Positions 1-9,620 are shown, numbered from the stretch's first letter. The stretch: DNA of 64,000 bases from Enterococcus sp. 4G2_DIV0659 (GCF_002140715.2 NZ_NGLE02000001.1:3252001-3316000); one strand, 5' to 3'. A program made the numbers and translations. The notes: generated by a model not told the origin, from the sequence alone.

Positions 1-316
1 TGAACAATTAACACAAAAAGAGATACGTAAAGGGCATAAAATAGCTGGTACAGGAACGATCAACAGTGAAGGAATTGTCGGTCGCATTGGGGGCATTGAT
101 AAAAAAGTGGTAACAGCTAGTAAAAATAATGTTGAACTATTTTTTGCACCAGATGATGAGATTACAAAAGACATGAAAAAAGCTGAACCAGGCATCAAAA
201 CCAATTATGAAGAGGCAAAATCTGCCGCTGAAAAAATTGGAACAAAAATGAAAATCATACCAGTGAAAAATGTTCAAGAAGCACTGGATTACCTTGAGAC
301 ATTGAAAGAAAAATAA
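1..316 (+). CDS. SepM/YlbL-type PDZ-Lon protease, C-terminal fragment
   Basis: The 5' part lies before the window; the frame is open from base 2 to the TAA at 314-316. The visible ~104 residues match the end of a Lon-type (S16) Ser-Lys catalytic domain: a GTGTI strand, then GRIGGIDKKVVTA, in which a Lys after GGID is the family's catalytic lysine, then a FFAP strand and a closing helix EALDYLETL. In streptococci and enterococci such proteins are membrane-anchored PDZ plus Lon-like proteases that trim secreted peptides. The catalytic Ser and the PDZ domain cannot be seen here. A Lon-like fold is clear; the SepM assignment rests on this small C-terminal form and the com genes nearby. Confidence 0.8.
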   Translation, partial: EQLTQKEIRKGHKIAGTGTINSEGIVGRIGGIDKKVVTASKNNVELFFAPDDEITKDMKKAEPGIKTNYEEAKSAAEKIGTKMKIIPVKNVQEALDYLETLKEK

Positions 317-325
317 CAATCATTG

Positions 326-366
326 ATGAGGCTGTGGCAGAAAAGTTACTTCTGTCACAGCCTCAT
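326..366 (+). terminator. Hairpin terminator after the SepM-like gene
   Basis: A 17-bp inverted repeat (one G-U pair) with arms 326-342 and 350-366 lies 10 bases after the stop codon. The tail (ATTAGTTT) is only modestly T-rich. It separates this gene from the convergent PH-domain gene, so it may serve both strands. Confidence 0.65.
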
Positions 367-412
367 ATTAGTTTAAAAGACAACTTAAAGTTATAAAGAG
401 AGAAAAATTAAA

Positions 413-1177
413 CTAGACTTTAAAAGGTCCTATATGGAAAAAAATGCCTAAAGCAAAGAGTAGCAATACAATGATTGCTAAAAGATTAAAGACATAATAA
501 CTAAATCTATAAGCAAATATAGGGTTATTTACAATCCGATCAAACCGTTTTTGGCGATATATTTCTTGTATGACAATAATTTTTTTTAGTGCAGGAATTT
601 CATCTAGTTGTCTTTTCAAAATATCAACATCTCGCTGACCAAGCAATTCAGAAAAAATATGATTTTCTGATTCAAAATCAAAGGTATACGTATAAATAGG
701 CACACGTTTTGGAGGGAACGAATCATCCCAATCAAAATAGGTCATTTTATTTTGCTTTAAAGTGATTGCTTTGATTGTTCTATACGGATAACTGAAAAAT
801 GTTTTTTTATCTAAAAATTCAATGATTGTTGTAAAAATCATTCGTTGATTTGTAAAAATCAAGAGTCGGTTTCCTCTAAGATCGTTAAAATTTTTTACAT
901 ATGCTTTTGCTTCTTCAGATTCAGGATGATACATTCCAAGTAGACCCAAACCGACAGCAGAGACATTTTGACCATCAGTTGTTAGTGGTAGATAGGCTTT
1001 AATTTGTTCATCCATTTCTAAATAAGGTTCTAGTTTTTGAATAAAGTCTTGTAGAAAAATATACATTTTCGTTTGATTAAACAAGGCTTTTTTTTGGTGG
1101 ATATTTAATTCTTTTTTTGAGGTACCAGTGATTTCTTTATTGATTTGATGAATGATCACTTTAAATGGATTGGACAT
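413..1177 (-). CDS. Membrane-anchored PH-like domain protein, sigma-factor partner
   Basis: 254 residues, function not recognised. A soluble N-terminal part is followed by a beta-rich stretch (about residues 95-180, with LLIFTNQRMIFTT and YPYRTIKAITLKQ) that resembles bacterial PH domains of the YokE/SHOCT-PH class. A single strongly hydrophobic segment near the C-terminus (about residues 222-248) predicts a membrane anchor. Its ATG sits one base after the sigma-factor stop, with a strong AAAGGAGGA site inside the end of that gene, so the two are translationally coupled. By analogy with other ECF loci a membrane partner could hold the sigma factor, but it has no recognisable anti-sigma (zinc-finger ZAS or RsiV) motif; that role is inference. 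Confidence 0.7.
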   Translation of the reverse strand: MSNPFKVIIHQINKEITGTSKKELNIHQKKALFNQTKMYIFLQDFIQKLEPYLEMDEQIKAYLPLTTDGQNVSAVGLGLLGMYHPESEEAKAYVKNFNDLRGNRLLIFTNQRMIFTTIIEFLDKKTFFSYPYRTIKAITLKQNKMTYFDWDDSFPPKRVPIYTYTFDFESENHIFSELLGQRDVDILKRQLDEIPALKKIIVIQEIYRQKRFDRIVNNPIFAYRFSYYVFNLLAIIVLLLFALGIFFHIGPFKV

Positions 1178-1178
1178 C

Positions 1179-1706
1179 TTAAAATCCTCCTTTTTCTAAT
1201 AGTTGCTTCAGCTTTTTTCTACCTCGAGAAAGATGATTATAGACTTGAGAAACGTCCATTTTCAATTCTTTTGCGATTTCATTTGGCGTGTCTTGATAGT
1301 AATAATATTTTAAAAAGATTAATTGATCTTCTTTAGATAAAAAAATCAATAAATCCAAAAAGTTTTCTTTTTCAAAATACTTGCTGTCGAAAGTACTTTC
1401 TGGCAACTGTTCCATTGGTATCATTCTTTGTTCACGAATAATCCTCCTTTTTTTATCAAGACAACTATTACGCGTGATAGTTAAACTCCATGTTTTTAAA
1501 CTACTTTTATTTTCATCGAACGAATCAATTTTTTGCCAAATCCGATAAAACACCTCATTTTCAACCTCTTTGTGATAGGCTTTTTCATTTGAATGATTTA
1601 AAACAGCTCGAATACATTTGACAATATCTGTCCCTAAAAGATCAATCAATTTTTCCAACCCCAAAAAATCTTTTTTGATTAATAAGTCAATAATTTCCTT
1701 TTCCAC
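1179..1706 (-). CDS. ECF-type RNA polymerase sigma factor
   Basis: 175 residues with the two-domain ECF layout. Region 2 covers about residues 15-90 (VFYRIWQKIDSFDE then KTWSLTITRNSCLDKKRR). Region 4 covers about 110-170, with the helix-turn-helix PNEIAKELKMDVSQVYNHLSRGRKKL. Regions 1.1 and 3 are absent, as expected for group 4 factors. The start is a GTG at 1706 with AAGGTGAT upstream. It is the first gene of a two-gene unit with the PH-like membrane protein, divergent from comEA; the 100-bp spacer has a TATAAT-like -10 on this strand. The ECF class is clear; the regulon is unknown, and it is not obviously SigV because no RsiV is adjacent. Confidence 0.88.
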   Translation of the reverse strand: MEKEIIDLLIKKDFLGLEKLIDLLGTDIVKCIRAVLNHSNEKAYHKEVENEVFYRIWQKIDSFDENKSSLKTWSLTITRNSCLDKKRRIIREQRMIPMEQLPESTFDSKYFEKENFLDLLIFLSKEDQLIFLKYYYYQDTPNEIAKELKMDVSQVYNHLSRGRKKLKQLLEKGGF

Positions 1707-1807
1707 CTTATGATCACCTTCTTACTATATTATACGATGAACTTTCTTTTTTTCTATCATTGAAAAGAAAATAGATTGCGTATCTTTATTATGAAGGAGG
1801 GAAAGAA

Positions 1808-2428
1808 ATGGATTATCAAGCGTTTATACAAAAGTATCGATACTTTATTTTGCTAGGATGTGCAATTGTAATACTCTTTATTTGTGCAGTGGTTAGTTTC
1901 ATGTTCTTTAAGCCTGATCATTCGACGGATGAAGATTTTGCGATATCTTCGACGACAGCTTCTTATACAAGTCAAAGTGAGAGCCAGCCTAATGAAATTT
2001 ATGTGGATATCAAAGGAGCTGTAAAAAAGCCCGGTATGTATGAAGGAACAGGGAATATGCGTGTTTGGGATGCCATCATGCTTGCAGGTGGAGTGCGTGA
2101 AGATGCGGACACAAAACAAGTGAATTTTTCTAAAAGAATATCTGATCAGATGGTTATTTATGTTCCTTTGATTGGAGAAGTCATTTCAGATGATCAGAAA
2201 CCAGCAGATAGTCAGGATAAATCAAGCAAAGACACGGAAAAAATTAATATCAATCAGGCAAACGAATCAGAATTACAAGCGTTACCCGGTGTTGGCCAAA
2301 AAAAGGCGCAAGAAATTATTCGCTATCGTGAAGAAAATGGCGGTTTTAAAGGCATTGAAGAGATAAAAAATATTTCAGGATTTGGGGATAAAACATTTGA
2401 AAAATTAAAAGACGTGATCTCCTCATAA
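1808..2428 (+). CDS. comEA: Competence DNA receptor ComEA
   Basis: 206 residues. An N-terminal membrane anchor (about 12-34) is followed by an SLBB-type domain (about 65-115: YVDIKGAVKKPGMYE, DAIMLAGGV). A C-terminal helix-hairpin-helix pair (about 145-206: INQANESELQALPGVGQKKA, IKNISGFGDKTFEKL) binds double-stranded DNA at the outer membrane face and hands it to ComEC. The ATG has GAAGGAGGG seven bases upstream. It is intact and heads the order comEA-comEB-comEC-holA, standard for Firmicutes. No obvious ComX-type box is seen upstream. Confidence 0.93.
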   Translation: MDYQAFIQKYRYFILLGCAIVILFICAVVSFMFFKPDHSTDEDFAISSTTASYTSQSESQPNEIYVDIKGAVKKPGMYEGTGNMRVWDAIMLAGGVREDADTKQVNFSKRISDQMVIYVPLIGEVISDDQKPADSQDKSSKDTEKININQANESELQALPGVGQKKAQEIIRYREENGGFKGIEEIKNISGFGDKTFEKLKDVISS

Positions 2429-2492
2429 AAGAGTTGAATGTTGCTATAGGATCGATAAACTCGCTATTTTCAATAAATTCTTGTGTAAGTTC

Positions 2493-2521
2493 TTGACGAG
2501 ACTTTTCCTATAATTTACTAT
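2493..2521 (+). promoter_or_regulatory. Candidate SigA promoter for comEB
   Basis: TTGACG at 2493-2498 and TACTAT at 2516-2521 are separated by 17 bases, about 75 bases before the comEB start. It would give comEB and the genes behind it, including the essential holA, transcription independent of competence control. Confidence 0.5.
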
Positions 2522-2595
2522 TTGTATACCTAGTATTAATTTAATCATCAGCAAAAATAAAAATAAATAAGCACTTATAAAGAAGGAGTAAACAA

Positions 2596-3102
2596 ATGAC
2601 ATTAGAACGAATCCCGTGGGACCAATATTTTATGGCTCAAAGTGTTTTATTATCTTTAAGAAGTACGTGTACGAGATTAGAAGTAGGGGCAACCGTTGTA
2701 AGAGATAAGCGGATCATTGCCGGTGGATATAATGGATCAGTTAGTGGTGACGTTCATTGTATCGATGATGGCTGTTATATGGTTGATGGGCATTGTGTGA
2801 GGACGATTCATGCAGAAATGAATGCGATTTTACAGTGTGCAAAATTTGGCATTCCTACAGAAGGAGCCGAGATATACGTGACCCATTTTCCATGTTTACA
2901 GTGCACAAAAATGATTTTGCAAGCTGGCATTAAAAAAATTCATTATTTAAAGGATTACCGAAATAATGAATATGCACTTGCGTTGATCAAAGAGGTCGGT
3001 GCGACCGTAGATCAAGTAACGTTATCAAAGAAATATTTTGCTGAATTACAATTAGGAGAAGAGCCTGCTTCGAGTGAAGAAGTATCTCAAGCAGATCAGT
3101 AA
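2596..3102 (+). CDS. comEB: dCMP deaminase family protein ComEB
   Basis: 168 residues of the cytidine/deoxycytidylate deaminase zinc fold. HAEMNAI carries the zinc His and catalytic Glu, and PCLQC the two zinc cysteines. It should convert dCMP to dUMP for dTMP synthesis; in competence operons it is a passenger and is not needed for uptake. AAGGAG lies 9 bases before the ATG. Its last 29 bases overlap the GTG start of comEC in another frame, implying translational coupling. Confidence 0.93.
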   Translation: MTLERIPWDQYFMAQSVLLSLRSTCTRLEVGATVVRDKRIIAGGYNGSVSGDVHCIDDGCYMVDGHCVRTIHAEMNAILQCAKFGIPTEGAEIYVTHFPCLQCTKMILQAGIKKIHYLKDYRNNEYALALIKEVGATVDQVTLSKKYFAELQLGEEPASSEEVSQADQ

Positions 3103-5406
3103 TTACTGGATCTTTCCAGTATTGTTATCAATAGGAACAGTTTTTTTGATTTTAGAACCTAGCTGGCTAACGGGCATCGTGTGTTTTTGTTTTCTGGTTA
3201 GGGTTCTTTGCACAAGGAATAATCCTGTTATTCTTAGTAGTTTAATAGGTTTAAGTATGGTAGCAAGTTCATGTTGTGTAACATTAAATAAAGAAAAGCA
3301 ATCGAAACTTCCAGAACTCGTTGACATTGCTGGCGAGTTAACTGTGTTACCTGATAAGATTGAGATTGACGGTGACCGTTTACAAATGGAAGGCCATTTT
3401 TTATACGCAGAAAATAAGACGCGGAAAGTCATGGCTTTTTACTAATTTTCATCGGAACAGGAGAAACGACAATGGCAAGGAGAAAATAACATAATTAATA
3501 TCCAGCTTTTAGGTAATGTTGAAACACCTCTTACTCAAACAAATCTTAATGGTTTTGACTATCAAAAATTTTTAAAACATAAAAATATCTATCAAACGCT
3601 TAAAATAAGTCGAATAAGCAAAGTCAAAATTAGGACACCTAAAATCTATGAACTATCCTCTTGGCTAAGTTTTTTCCGCAAAAAAGCAGTTGATTATTGT
3701 ACAGAAAATTTTCTCAAAGAAACATCATTGCATCTTAAAACACTCCTTTTTGGTTTTAGGTCAAGCGAATTTTCGCAAAAGGAAGCAATGTTAGCCGACT
3801 TAGGTATATTGCATTTATTTAGTCTTTCAGGAATGCATGTTACGTTTTTTGTGGGGTGTTTTAGGTACTTTATTTTGAGAAGTGGAGTAAGTGTTGAGCG
3901 ATTATTTGGATTACAGTTCTTGTTTTCAATTATTTATGCAGGATTAACAGGATTTTCAGTCAGTGTCGTTCGGGCATTAATACAAAGTATGATTTCTTTA
4001 AGTAATAAACAATTTAAGTGGCGATTGTCAGCTCTGGATTGTTGGAGTCTTACTTTACTGATAGCTCTGGTGATAAAACCGTACTTGTTATTTTCAGTAG
4101 GTGGACAATTAAGTTATGGTCTGTCTTTTTTCATTCTCTATGTTTATCCTATAGCAAATAGAGTCAAAAATCGTTATTTACAAATGTATTATTTTTCGTT
4201 TCTTCTAAATATCTCAATAATCCCGTTGGTCGGTCTTACTTTTTTGAATGGCAAGTGACTAGTAGTTTATTTACATTTTTATTATTACCCGTCTTTGAGC
4301 AGCTCATTTTACCTCTTTTAAGTACTAGTCTACTCATTTCTTTTGTATTCAAATCAAATATATTAATTCATGGCCTAGAAGCTTATTTTCTTATGCAGCA
4401 AGGGTTATTTCAATGGCTTAGCCAATACAGTACATTTACCTTGGTGACTGGAGCTTTTTCTCCAATATTTTTTCTGATAATAAGTCTGTGTCTATTGTTA
4501 TTATTACACTTGATTTATATTAAGTCGAAAAAGAACTATATAATTAGTGTTATCTTTTTTTTAATGATACAAAATAAATACTTTTTACCAACGGGGATGT
4601 TGGCTTTTATTGATGTCGGACAAGGAGATAGTATCTTTATTCAAACGCCTTTTCATCAAGAAAATATTTTGATTGATACAGGTGGTAAAGTTGGCTTTGA
4701 AAAAGAACATTGGACAGTAAAGGCAAACCAAAAAAGCAATGCAGAATTCTCTGTGATTCCCTTTTTAAAGAGTAAAGGAGTTAAATACTTGGATAAAGTC
4801 TTGATTAGCCATGGGGACGTAGATCATTGTGGAGATTTACTGACGATCAATGAGAAAATACCGATTCGATATCTTTATTTTCCGAAGGGGACAGAAAAGA
4901 AACCGATATTTCGTAAAATGCTCAAAAAGTTGAAACAAACAGGAACAAAATGTGTCGGTGTTTTGGCGAATACGAATCTTGATTCTTCGATTCCTTTACA
5001 AATTCTTGCGCCCCAAAATACTGGAACGGGTGAAAATAAGGATTCTATGGTACTTTATACAAAAATTGGAGGACGACGCTTTTTATTTACAGGAGATTTA
5101 GAAAAAGAGGGAGAGCAACAATTAATGAAGCAGTTTTCAGCTCTAAACATTGATGTTTTAAAAGTGGGGCATCATGGAAGTAAAACATCTACAGATGCTT
5201 CATTTATAAAAAAAATTAACCCCGTAGAGGCAATCATTTCTTGTGGTAGGAATAATCGATTCAAACACCCACATGAAGAAACACTTCATACATTGAAAAA
5301 GGAGAACGTGAAGATCTATAGAACAGATCAAAATGGGATGATTTACTATGAATGGACACCGTTTTCCAATAGATTATCCGCTAAAAAAATCATCCAAGAA
5401 AACTAG
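3074..5406 (+). pseudogene. comEC: comEC, DNA uptake channel, broken by a stop and a frameshift
   Basis: Three open stretches make one ComEC/Rec2 reading: an N-terminal part from GTG 3074, a competence membrane domain (HLFSLSGMHVTFF), and a C-terminal metallo-beta-lactamase-like domain (FIDVGQGDSIFIQ, ISHGDVDHCGDL, VGHHGSKTST). The frame first meets an in-frame TAA at 3443-3445 and reads on in the same frame to 4258. It must then shift by a one-base loss between about 4228 and 4245 (near a T6 run) to join the frame ending at 5406. Full-length ComEC forms the inner-membrane DNA channel and probable nuclease; two lesions should abolish it. Sequencing error could explain the T-run indel more easily than the stop. 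Confidence 0.9.
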
Positions 5407-5455
5407 CATTTTTGTGGTGGTCATGATAGGATTGAAAAGAGAAAAGAGGGGAATT

Positions 5456-6490
5456 ATGAACTTACAAGAAGCATTAAAACAGGTAAGGCAACAGCAATTT
5501 TCTTCTGTCTATTTAATACAAGGAACAGAAGGTTATTTAAGTGAACTTTTTAAAACAGAACTCATGAGTCAGTTAATTAAAACAGAAGATGATCAATTCA
5601 ATTATTCTACGTTTGATATGGAAGAAGTTCCATTGTCTGTAGCAATGGAAGAAGCTGAAACGATTCCTTTCTTTGGTGATTACCGTTTAGTGTTTATTGA
5701 GCACCCGTATTTTTTGACAGCCGAGCGAAAAACGAATGGGATTGAGCATGATATAGATAGTCTACTAGCTTATTTGGAGCAACCATCACCTACAACAATT
5801 TTAGTCTTTATTGCAAATGTTGAAAAATTGGATGAGCGTAAAAAAGTGACTAAAGCGTTGAAAAAGAAAGCAAATATTGTCGATGTCAACCCAATGGGGG
5901 AACGTGAAGTACGTCAATATGTAGAGCAAACAATCCAAAGTGAAGGTTATGAGATTCGACCAGAAGCCTTTGATTTATTATTGCAGTTAACAGATTTAAA
6001 TTTATCTAAAGTGATGGGGGAGCTACAAAAATTATTTTTATTTGCTTCAGAAAATAAAGTCATTACATTAAATAGTGTTAAAGAATTAGTCCCAAAATCT
6101 TTAGAGCATAATGTATTTGATTTGACCAATGATGTATTGTCTGGGAATGCCGAAAAAGCAATCCAATTGTACGAAGACTTATTGCTGCAAGGAGAAGAGA
6201 CAATCAAGTTAAACGCAATTTTACTCAATCAGATTCGTTTATTTCTCCAAACAAAAATTTTAGCAAAACTAGGTTATCAGCAAGCAAATATTGCTGAGAC
6301 CTTAAAAATTCATCCTTATCGTGTGAAGTTAGCTTTGCAACAAGTACGACGATTTGAGTTGGATCGTTTAGAGACAATTTATGACGAATTAGTCGAAAAT
6401 GATTTTGGCATGAAAACAGGTAAAATGGATAAAGAATTACTTTTTGAATTATTTATTTTGAAACTTTCAAGACAAGCAGCAGCAGGATAA
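5456..6490 (+). CDS. holA: DNA polymerase III delta subunit
   Basis: 344 residues of the clamp-loader delta family. An N-terminal AAA-like domain (VYLIQGTEGYLSE, then FFGDYRLVFIE) lacks a working P-loop, as usual for delta, and a C-terminal collar helical domain follows (LNAILLNQIRLFLQ). It opens the beta clamp during clamp loading. The frame is open from 5348, but the start chosen is ATG 5456, with AGAGGGG six bases upstream and the family N-terminus (a short helix leading to VYLIQG). It follows the broken comEC by 49 bases and must still be expressed, since it is essential. Confidence 0.92.
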   Translation: MNLQEALKQVRQQQFSSVYLIQGTEGYLSELFKTELMSQLIKTEDDQFNYSTFDMEEVPLSVAMEEAETIPFFGDYRLVFIEHPYFLTAERKTNGIEHDIDSLLAYLEQPSPTTILVFIANVEKLDERKKVTKALKKKANIVDVNPMGEREVRQYVEQTIQSEGYEIRPEAFDLLLQLTDLNLSKVMGELQKLFLFASENKVITLNSVKELVPKSLEHNVFDLTNDVLSGNAEKAIQLYEDLLLQGEETIKLNAILLNQIRLFLQTKILAKLGYQQANIAETLKIHPYRVKLALQQVRRFELDRLETIYDELVENDFGMKTGKMDKELLFELFILKLSRQAAAG

Positions 6491-6530
6491 TTCGTTAAAG
6501 GAACGATTCCTAGGGAAGGAGTGTCTATTT

Positions 6531-6923
6531 TTGAATGAGTCAAAAATGATTATAGAATCGTTTTTTAAAGAAGTTCGTTCAGGAAAGAATCTTCCTGCAG
6601 CATATGATTATATGCATGAAGAAGTAATTGCTCACCAAGTTCAATCTGAAAACGAATATACAATAATGCGATCCCCGCAAGATTATATTGAGCATGTTAA
6701 AGAAATGAAAGAGCATTACGGTCAGTTTGAATTAAATATACAAGAGATGATTGCAGAGTGTAATAAAGTATATGTCCGTTGGAAACAAACAGGACGGACA
6801 AAGGATGACAAAAAGATCATCCAACTTGCCAGCGCTGTTTATCTAGTAAAAGAGCAAAAAATTTCTGAATATTGGATTCAAATCGATCGAAAAGGGCTTG
6901 AAATACAAAGTAGTTTGGAATAA
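6531..6923 (+). CDS. NTF2/SnoaL-like small protein
   Basis: 130 residues with the size and pattern of the cone-shaped NTF2/SnoaL fold: a long N-terminal helix (MIIESFFKEV), a middle helical part, and a curved sheet with YVRWKQTGRTKDD and SAVYLVKEQKISEYWIQID. Relatives include polyketide cyclases and many proteins of unknown role, so no reaction can be named. The start is taken as TTG 6531 because GGGAAGGAG ends about 10 bases upstream; the next in-frame ATG at 6546 lies too far from that site. It stands between holA and the convergent rpsT terminator. Confidence 0.65.
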   Translation: MNESKMIIESFFKEVRSGKNLPAAYDYMHEEVIAHQVQSENEYTIMRSPQDYIEHVKEMKEHYGQFELNIQEMIAECNKVYVRWKQTGRTKDDKKIIQLASAVYLVKEQKISEYWIQIDRKGLEIQSSLE

Positions 6924-6984
6924 TACTGTTGGTGGAATTATAATGCGGATAAAAAACTAGTACGTTTTTTATTCGTATTTTTTT

Positions 6985-7019
6985 ATAAAAAAAGAAGCTA
7001 ACAAAAATGTTAACTTCCA
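6985..7019 (-). terminator. rpsT terminator
   Basis: On the minus strand, a 9-bp stem with one mismatch (6994-7002 with 7009-7017) is followed by a run of seven T, just after the rpsT stop. Confidence 0.8.
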
Positions 7020-7027
7020 TTAAATCA

Positions 7028-7291
7028 TTATTTTGCTAATTTTTTGCTTAGGCGAGATTTGTCGCGGCTTGCTTTGTTTTTATGGATTAGTCCTTTTGTT
7101 TCAGCCATATCAACAGCTTTAGCAGCTTCTTTATATAACGCATCCACATTGTCAGCACCAGCAGCTACAGCATCTTCAAATTTCTTGATAGCTGTACGCA
7201 TAGCATTTTTTTGAGATGAATTTTGAGCATTCTTATTAGCGTTAGTACGTACACGTTTAATTGCAGATTCAATATTCGGCATTTCTTTCAC
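7028..7291 (-). CDS. rpsT: 30S ribosomal protein S20
   Basis: 87 residues, the usual length. The very basic helical sequence has the S20 signature ([21 protein letters not shown], then [12 protein letters not shown], ending [16 protein letters not shown]). S20 is a primary 16S rRNA binder in early small-subunit assembly. GGAGGTG lies upstream of the ATG. It is monocistronic, with a clear promoter about 60 bases upstream and its own terminator. Confidence 0.97.
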   Translation of the reverse strand: MKEMPNIESAIKRVRTNANKNAQNSSQKNAMRTAIKKFEDAVAAGADNVDALYKEAAKAVDMAETKGLIHKNKASRDKSRLSKKLAK

Positions 7292-7346
7292 CTCCGATAA
7301 ATTAAGGTCTTACACAGGAAATTCCATATGTAATTCAACACTAATC

Positions 7347-7375
7347 ATTATACCTAATCCACACAGGCATTGCAA
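7347..7375 (-). promoter_or_regulatory. rpsT promoter
   Basis: On the minus strand TTGCAA (7370-7375) and a perfect TATAAT (7347-7352) stand 17 bases apart, placing the start about 45-50 bases before the rpsT ATG. The rest of the 350-bp gap 7292-7641 shows only a terminator at its far end. Confidence 0.8.
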
Positions 7376-7559
7376 TAAAAGATGACAAGTTTTTTTCCTT
7401 AACAGTAAAATTATTGATTCTTACTTCAATTAATGGAAGAGAAATAGTACTATATTGGTAATATGAGTTGTCGTCATAAAGGAATATTATTCATTGATTT
7501 GGAGGGAAAAGATTTATAATCAGCAATTAGAGGCAAAAAATAGGCTAGTATAAATTTAA

Positions 7560-7607
7560 AAAAAAGAAAATAGAGAGTAAATTCATCCATCGATGACTTT
7601 ACTCTCT
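7560..7607 (-). terminator. Terminator of the P-type ATPase gene
   Basis: A 10-bp stem (7572-7581 with 7598-7607) is followed on the minus strand by a T-rich tail (CTATTTTCTTTTTTT), about 35 bases past the ATPase stop. Confidence 0.75.
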
Positions 7608-7641
7608 AATCTTTAGTAGGCTGTTCTCCCAACCCCAGTAA

Positions 7642-9558
7642 TCAGGCTGATTTTGCCATTTGTGAATGGACTTTTTTTATAGATGATGTTTCTTGTATAG
7701 GAATTGTTCGAAGCATTCTTAATCCGTTTAAGATCACTAAAATCGTACTGCCTTCATGTCCAATTACCCCTAATGGAAGGTTAATGATCTGGAAAAAATT
7801 AGATAAAATCAGTACGAAAATCACAACTGATGAAAAAACGATATTTTGTGTAACGATTCTTTTTAATTTTTTAGACAATAAATGACTCATTTGTAATTTC
7901 TCTAAATCATTTTGCATCAATACCATATCAGCAATATCCATTGCGATGTCCGTACCTTTACCCATTGCGACGCCAATAGCTGCATTTGCTAAAGCAGGCG
8001 CATCGTTAATTCCATCACCAACCATTGCATTTATACCGTATGTTTCTTTTTGTTCTTTAATCAAGTTTGTTTTATCTTCAGGTAAACAATTTGCATAAAC
8101 ATCATCAATTTCGAGAGAAGAAGCAACGGCATTGGCTGTTTTTTCATGATCTCCAGTAATCATTGTAGTATGGATACCGGCTTTTTTAAAATAGTAGATG
8201 GCTTTTTTTGCCTCTGGTTTAGGAGTATCTAGTAGTCCAAAATAAGCTACGACATCTTGATTTCTAAATAAGTAAATAACAGTTTTTCCATTTTCTTGAA
8301 GTTGTTCTACTTTATTTTGTAACTCTGTAGAGATTATTACTTGATCGTTGAATGTTTTTTTTCCCACTCGCCAAGTGGTTGAGTTCACTAATGTTTCCAT
8401 TCCAAAGCCAACGATGTTTTTTATGTTAATCTGACTATATTTTTCAGTGCTTTCATCGTCAAAACGGGAAACGATCGCTTGAGCTAAGGGATGAGTAGAG
8501 TGTCTTTCCATCGCTACAAGAATGTTTAGCGCTTCTTGTTTATCTGTTAAAAATTCAGCATCAGTAACAACTGGAACACCACGAGTTAAGGTCCCCGTTT
8601 TATCAAAGGCAATTGCTTTTAACGATGCTAAATTTTCTAAATAGACGCCTCCTTTGAATAATACACCATTTCTAGCGCCATTAGAAATAGCTGCTAATGT
8701 TGCTGGTGTAGCTGAAGCTACGAGTGCACAGGGGGATGCAACAACTAATAAAACCATTCCTCTATAAAAGCTTTCAGTAAAAGACCAACCTAAAAATAGA
8801 TAAGGGATCAAAATCATCAATGGAATAGCAATTAGTATAATTTTTACGTAGATATTTTCTAATGTTTCGATAAAGCTTGCGGTTTTTGACGGTGTACTTT
8901 GTGCTTCTTCAACTAAGCGAATGATTTTAGCAAATAAAGTATCATTGCTAGCCTTAGTCACAGTCATTGTAATTGCTTCGCCTAAATTAATTGTTCAGCC
9001 AAATAAAGTATCATCTTCTTGTTTCTCAACTGGGACAGATTCACCAGTGATGGCAGCTTCGTCAATCGTAGAAGAGCCAAGCATAAGTTTGCCATCAATA
9101 GGGATACTAGCCCCTTTAGGAACAAGTAGTGAATCTCCAATCTGTAATTGATTGACAGGCACTTCAGTAGTTTTACCATTTGAATTAAGTAAAAGAGCTG
9201 TTTCTGGTTGCATATTCATTAGGCTGGCGATCTCTTTTTTACTTTTATTTGTTGTATATTCTTCCAATGCACCGCTAAGGCAAAAAATAAAAGTTAACAT
9301 AGCACCTTCAAACCAATGACCAATCATACAAGCGCCGATTGCGGCTAAAGCCATCAATAAATCAACATTGAGATGTCGATTTTTTAAGGTCTCAAGCAGT
9401 CCATCTTTGGTTTGCTTAAATCCTCCAAAGAAAATGGCCAATGTGAAGCTGATGGGATAAAATCTTATGCCTGATTTTTCTAAAATAAAACCGATAATCA
9501 TAAATAACAAACAGAAAATAGTAGATAGAATAGCTTTTTTTTCATCTGAAAATTTCAT
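7642..9558 (-). pseudogene. P1B-4 metal ATPase (PfeT/FrvA-like), interrupted by TGA
   Basis: A near-complete heavy-metal P-type ATPase of about 638 codons lacking an N-terminal HMA domain. It has TGES in the actuator domain, SPC (not CPC) in the metal-site helix, DKTGT with the phosphorylated Asp, GDGINDAPA in the hinge and HEGST near the C-terminus. SPC plus HEGST marks the P1B-4 class, which includes the iron(II) exporters PfeT and FrvA. An in-frame TGA at 8995-8997 sits where the family normally has the second Gly of LFGGTIN; the frame is unchanged on both sides, so one GGA-to-TGA change explains it. The start ATG 9558 has GAGGAG eight bases upstream. The downstream piece (ATG 8967) lacks the TGES loop and is unlikely to work alone. 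Confidence 0.88.
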
Positions 9559-9594
9559 ACATATCACTCCTCATAAAGAGCATAACACAAATTG

Positions 9595-9620
9595 ATTCTA
9601 ATTGATAATAGAATATTCTA
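9595..9620. promoter_or_regulatory. Overlapping palindromes in the ATPase promoter region
   Basis: ATTCTA (9595-9600) and TAGAAT (9609-9614) are matching half-sites eight bases apart, and TAGAATATTCTA at 9609-9620 is itself a perfect palindrome. They lie 37-62 bases upstream of the ATPase start and could be a second metal- or peroxide-responsive operator. The regulator is not identifiable. Confidence 0.35.

Noticed and set aside
2429..2595. Competence sigma (ComX) box near the com genes
   Set aside because: The only clear promoter there has ordinary SigA spacing; no TACGAATA-type box was identified.
4228..4258. Programmed frameshift allowing full-length ComEC
   Set aside because: The required shift is +1 with no typical slippery codon plus stimulator, and the same gene also has an in-frame TAA, so decay or error is simpler.
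8995..8997. Selenocysteine at the ATPase TGA
   Set aside because: The position is a conserved Gly in the family, no SECIS-like hairpin follows, and enterococci are not known to use selenocysteine this way.
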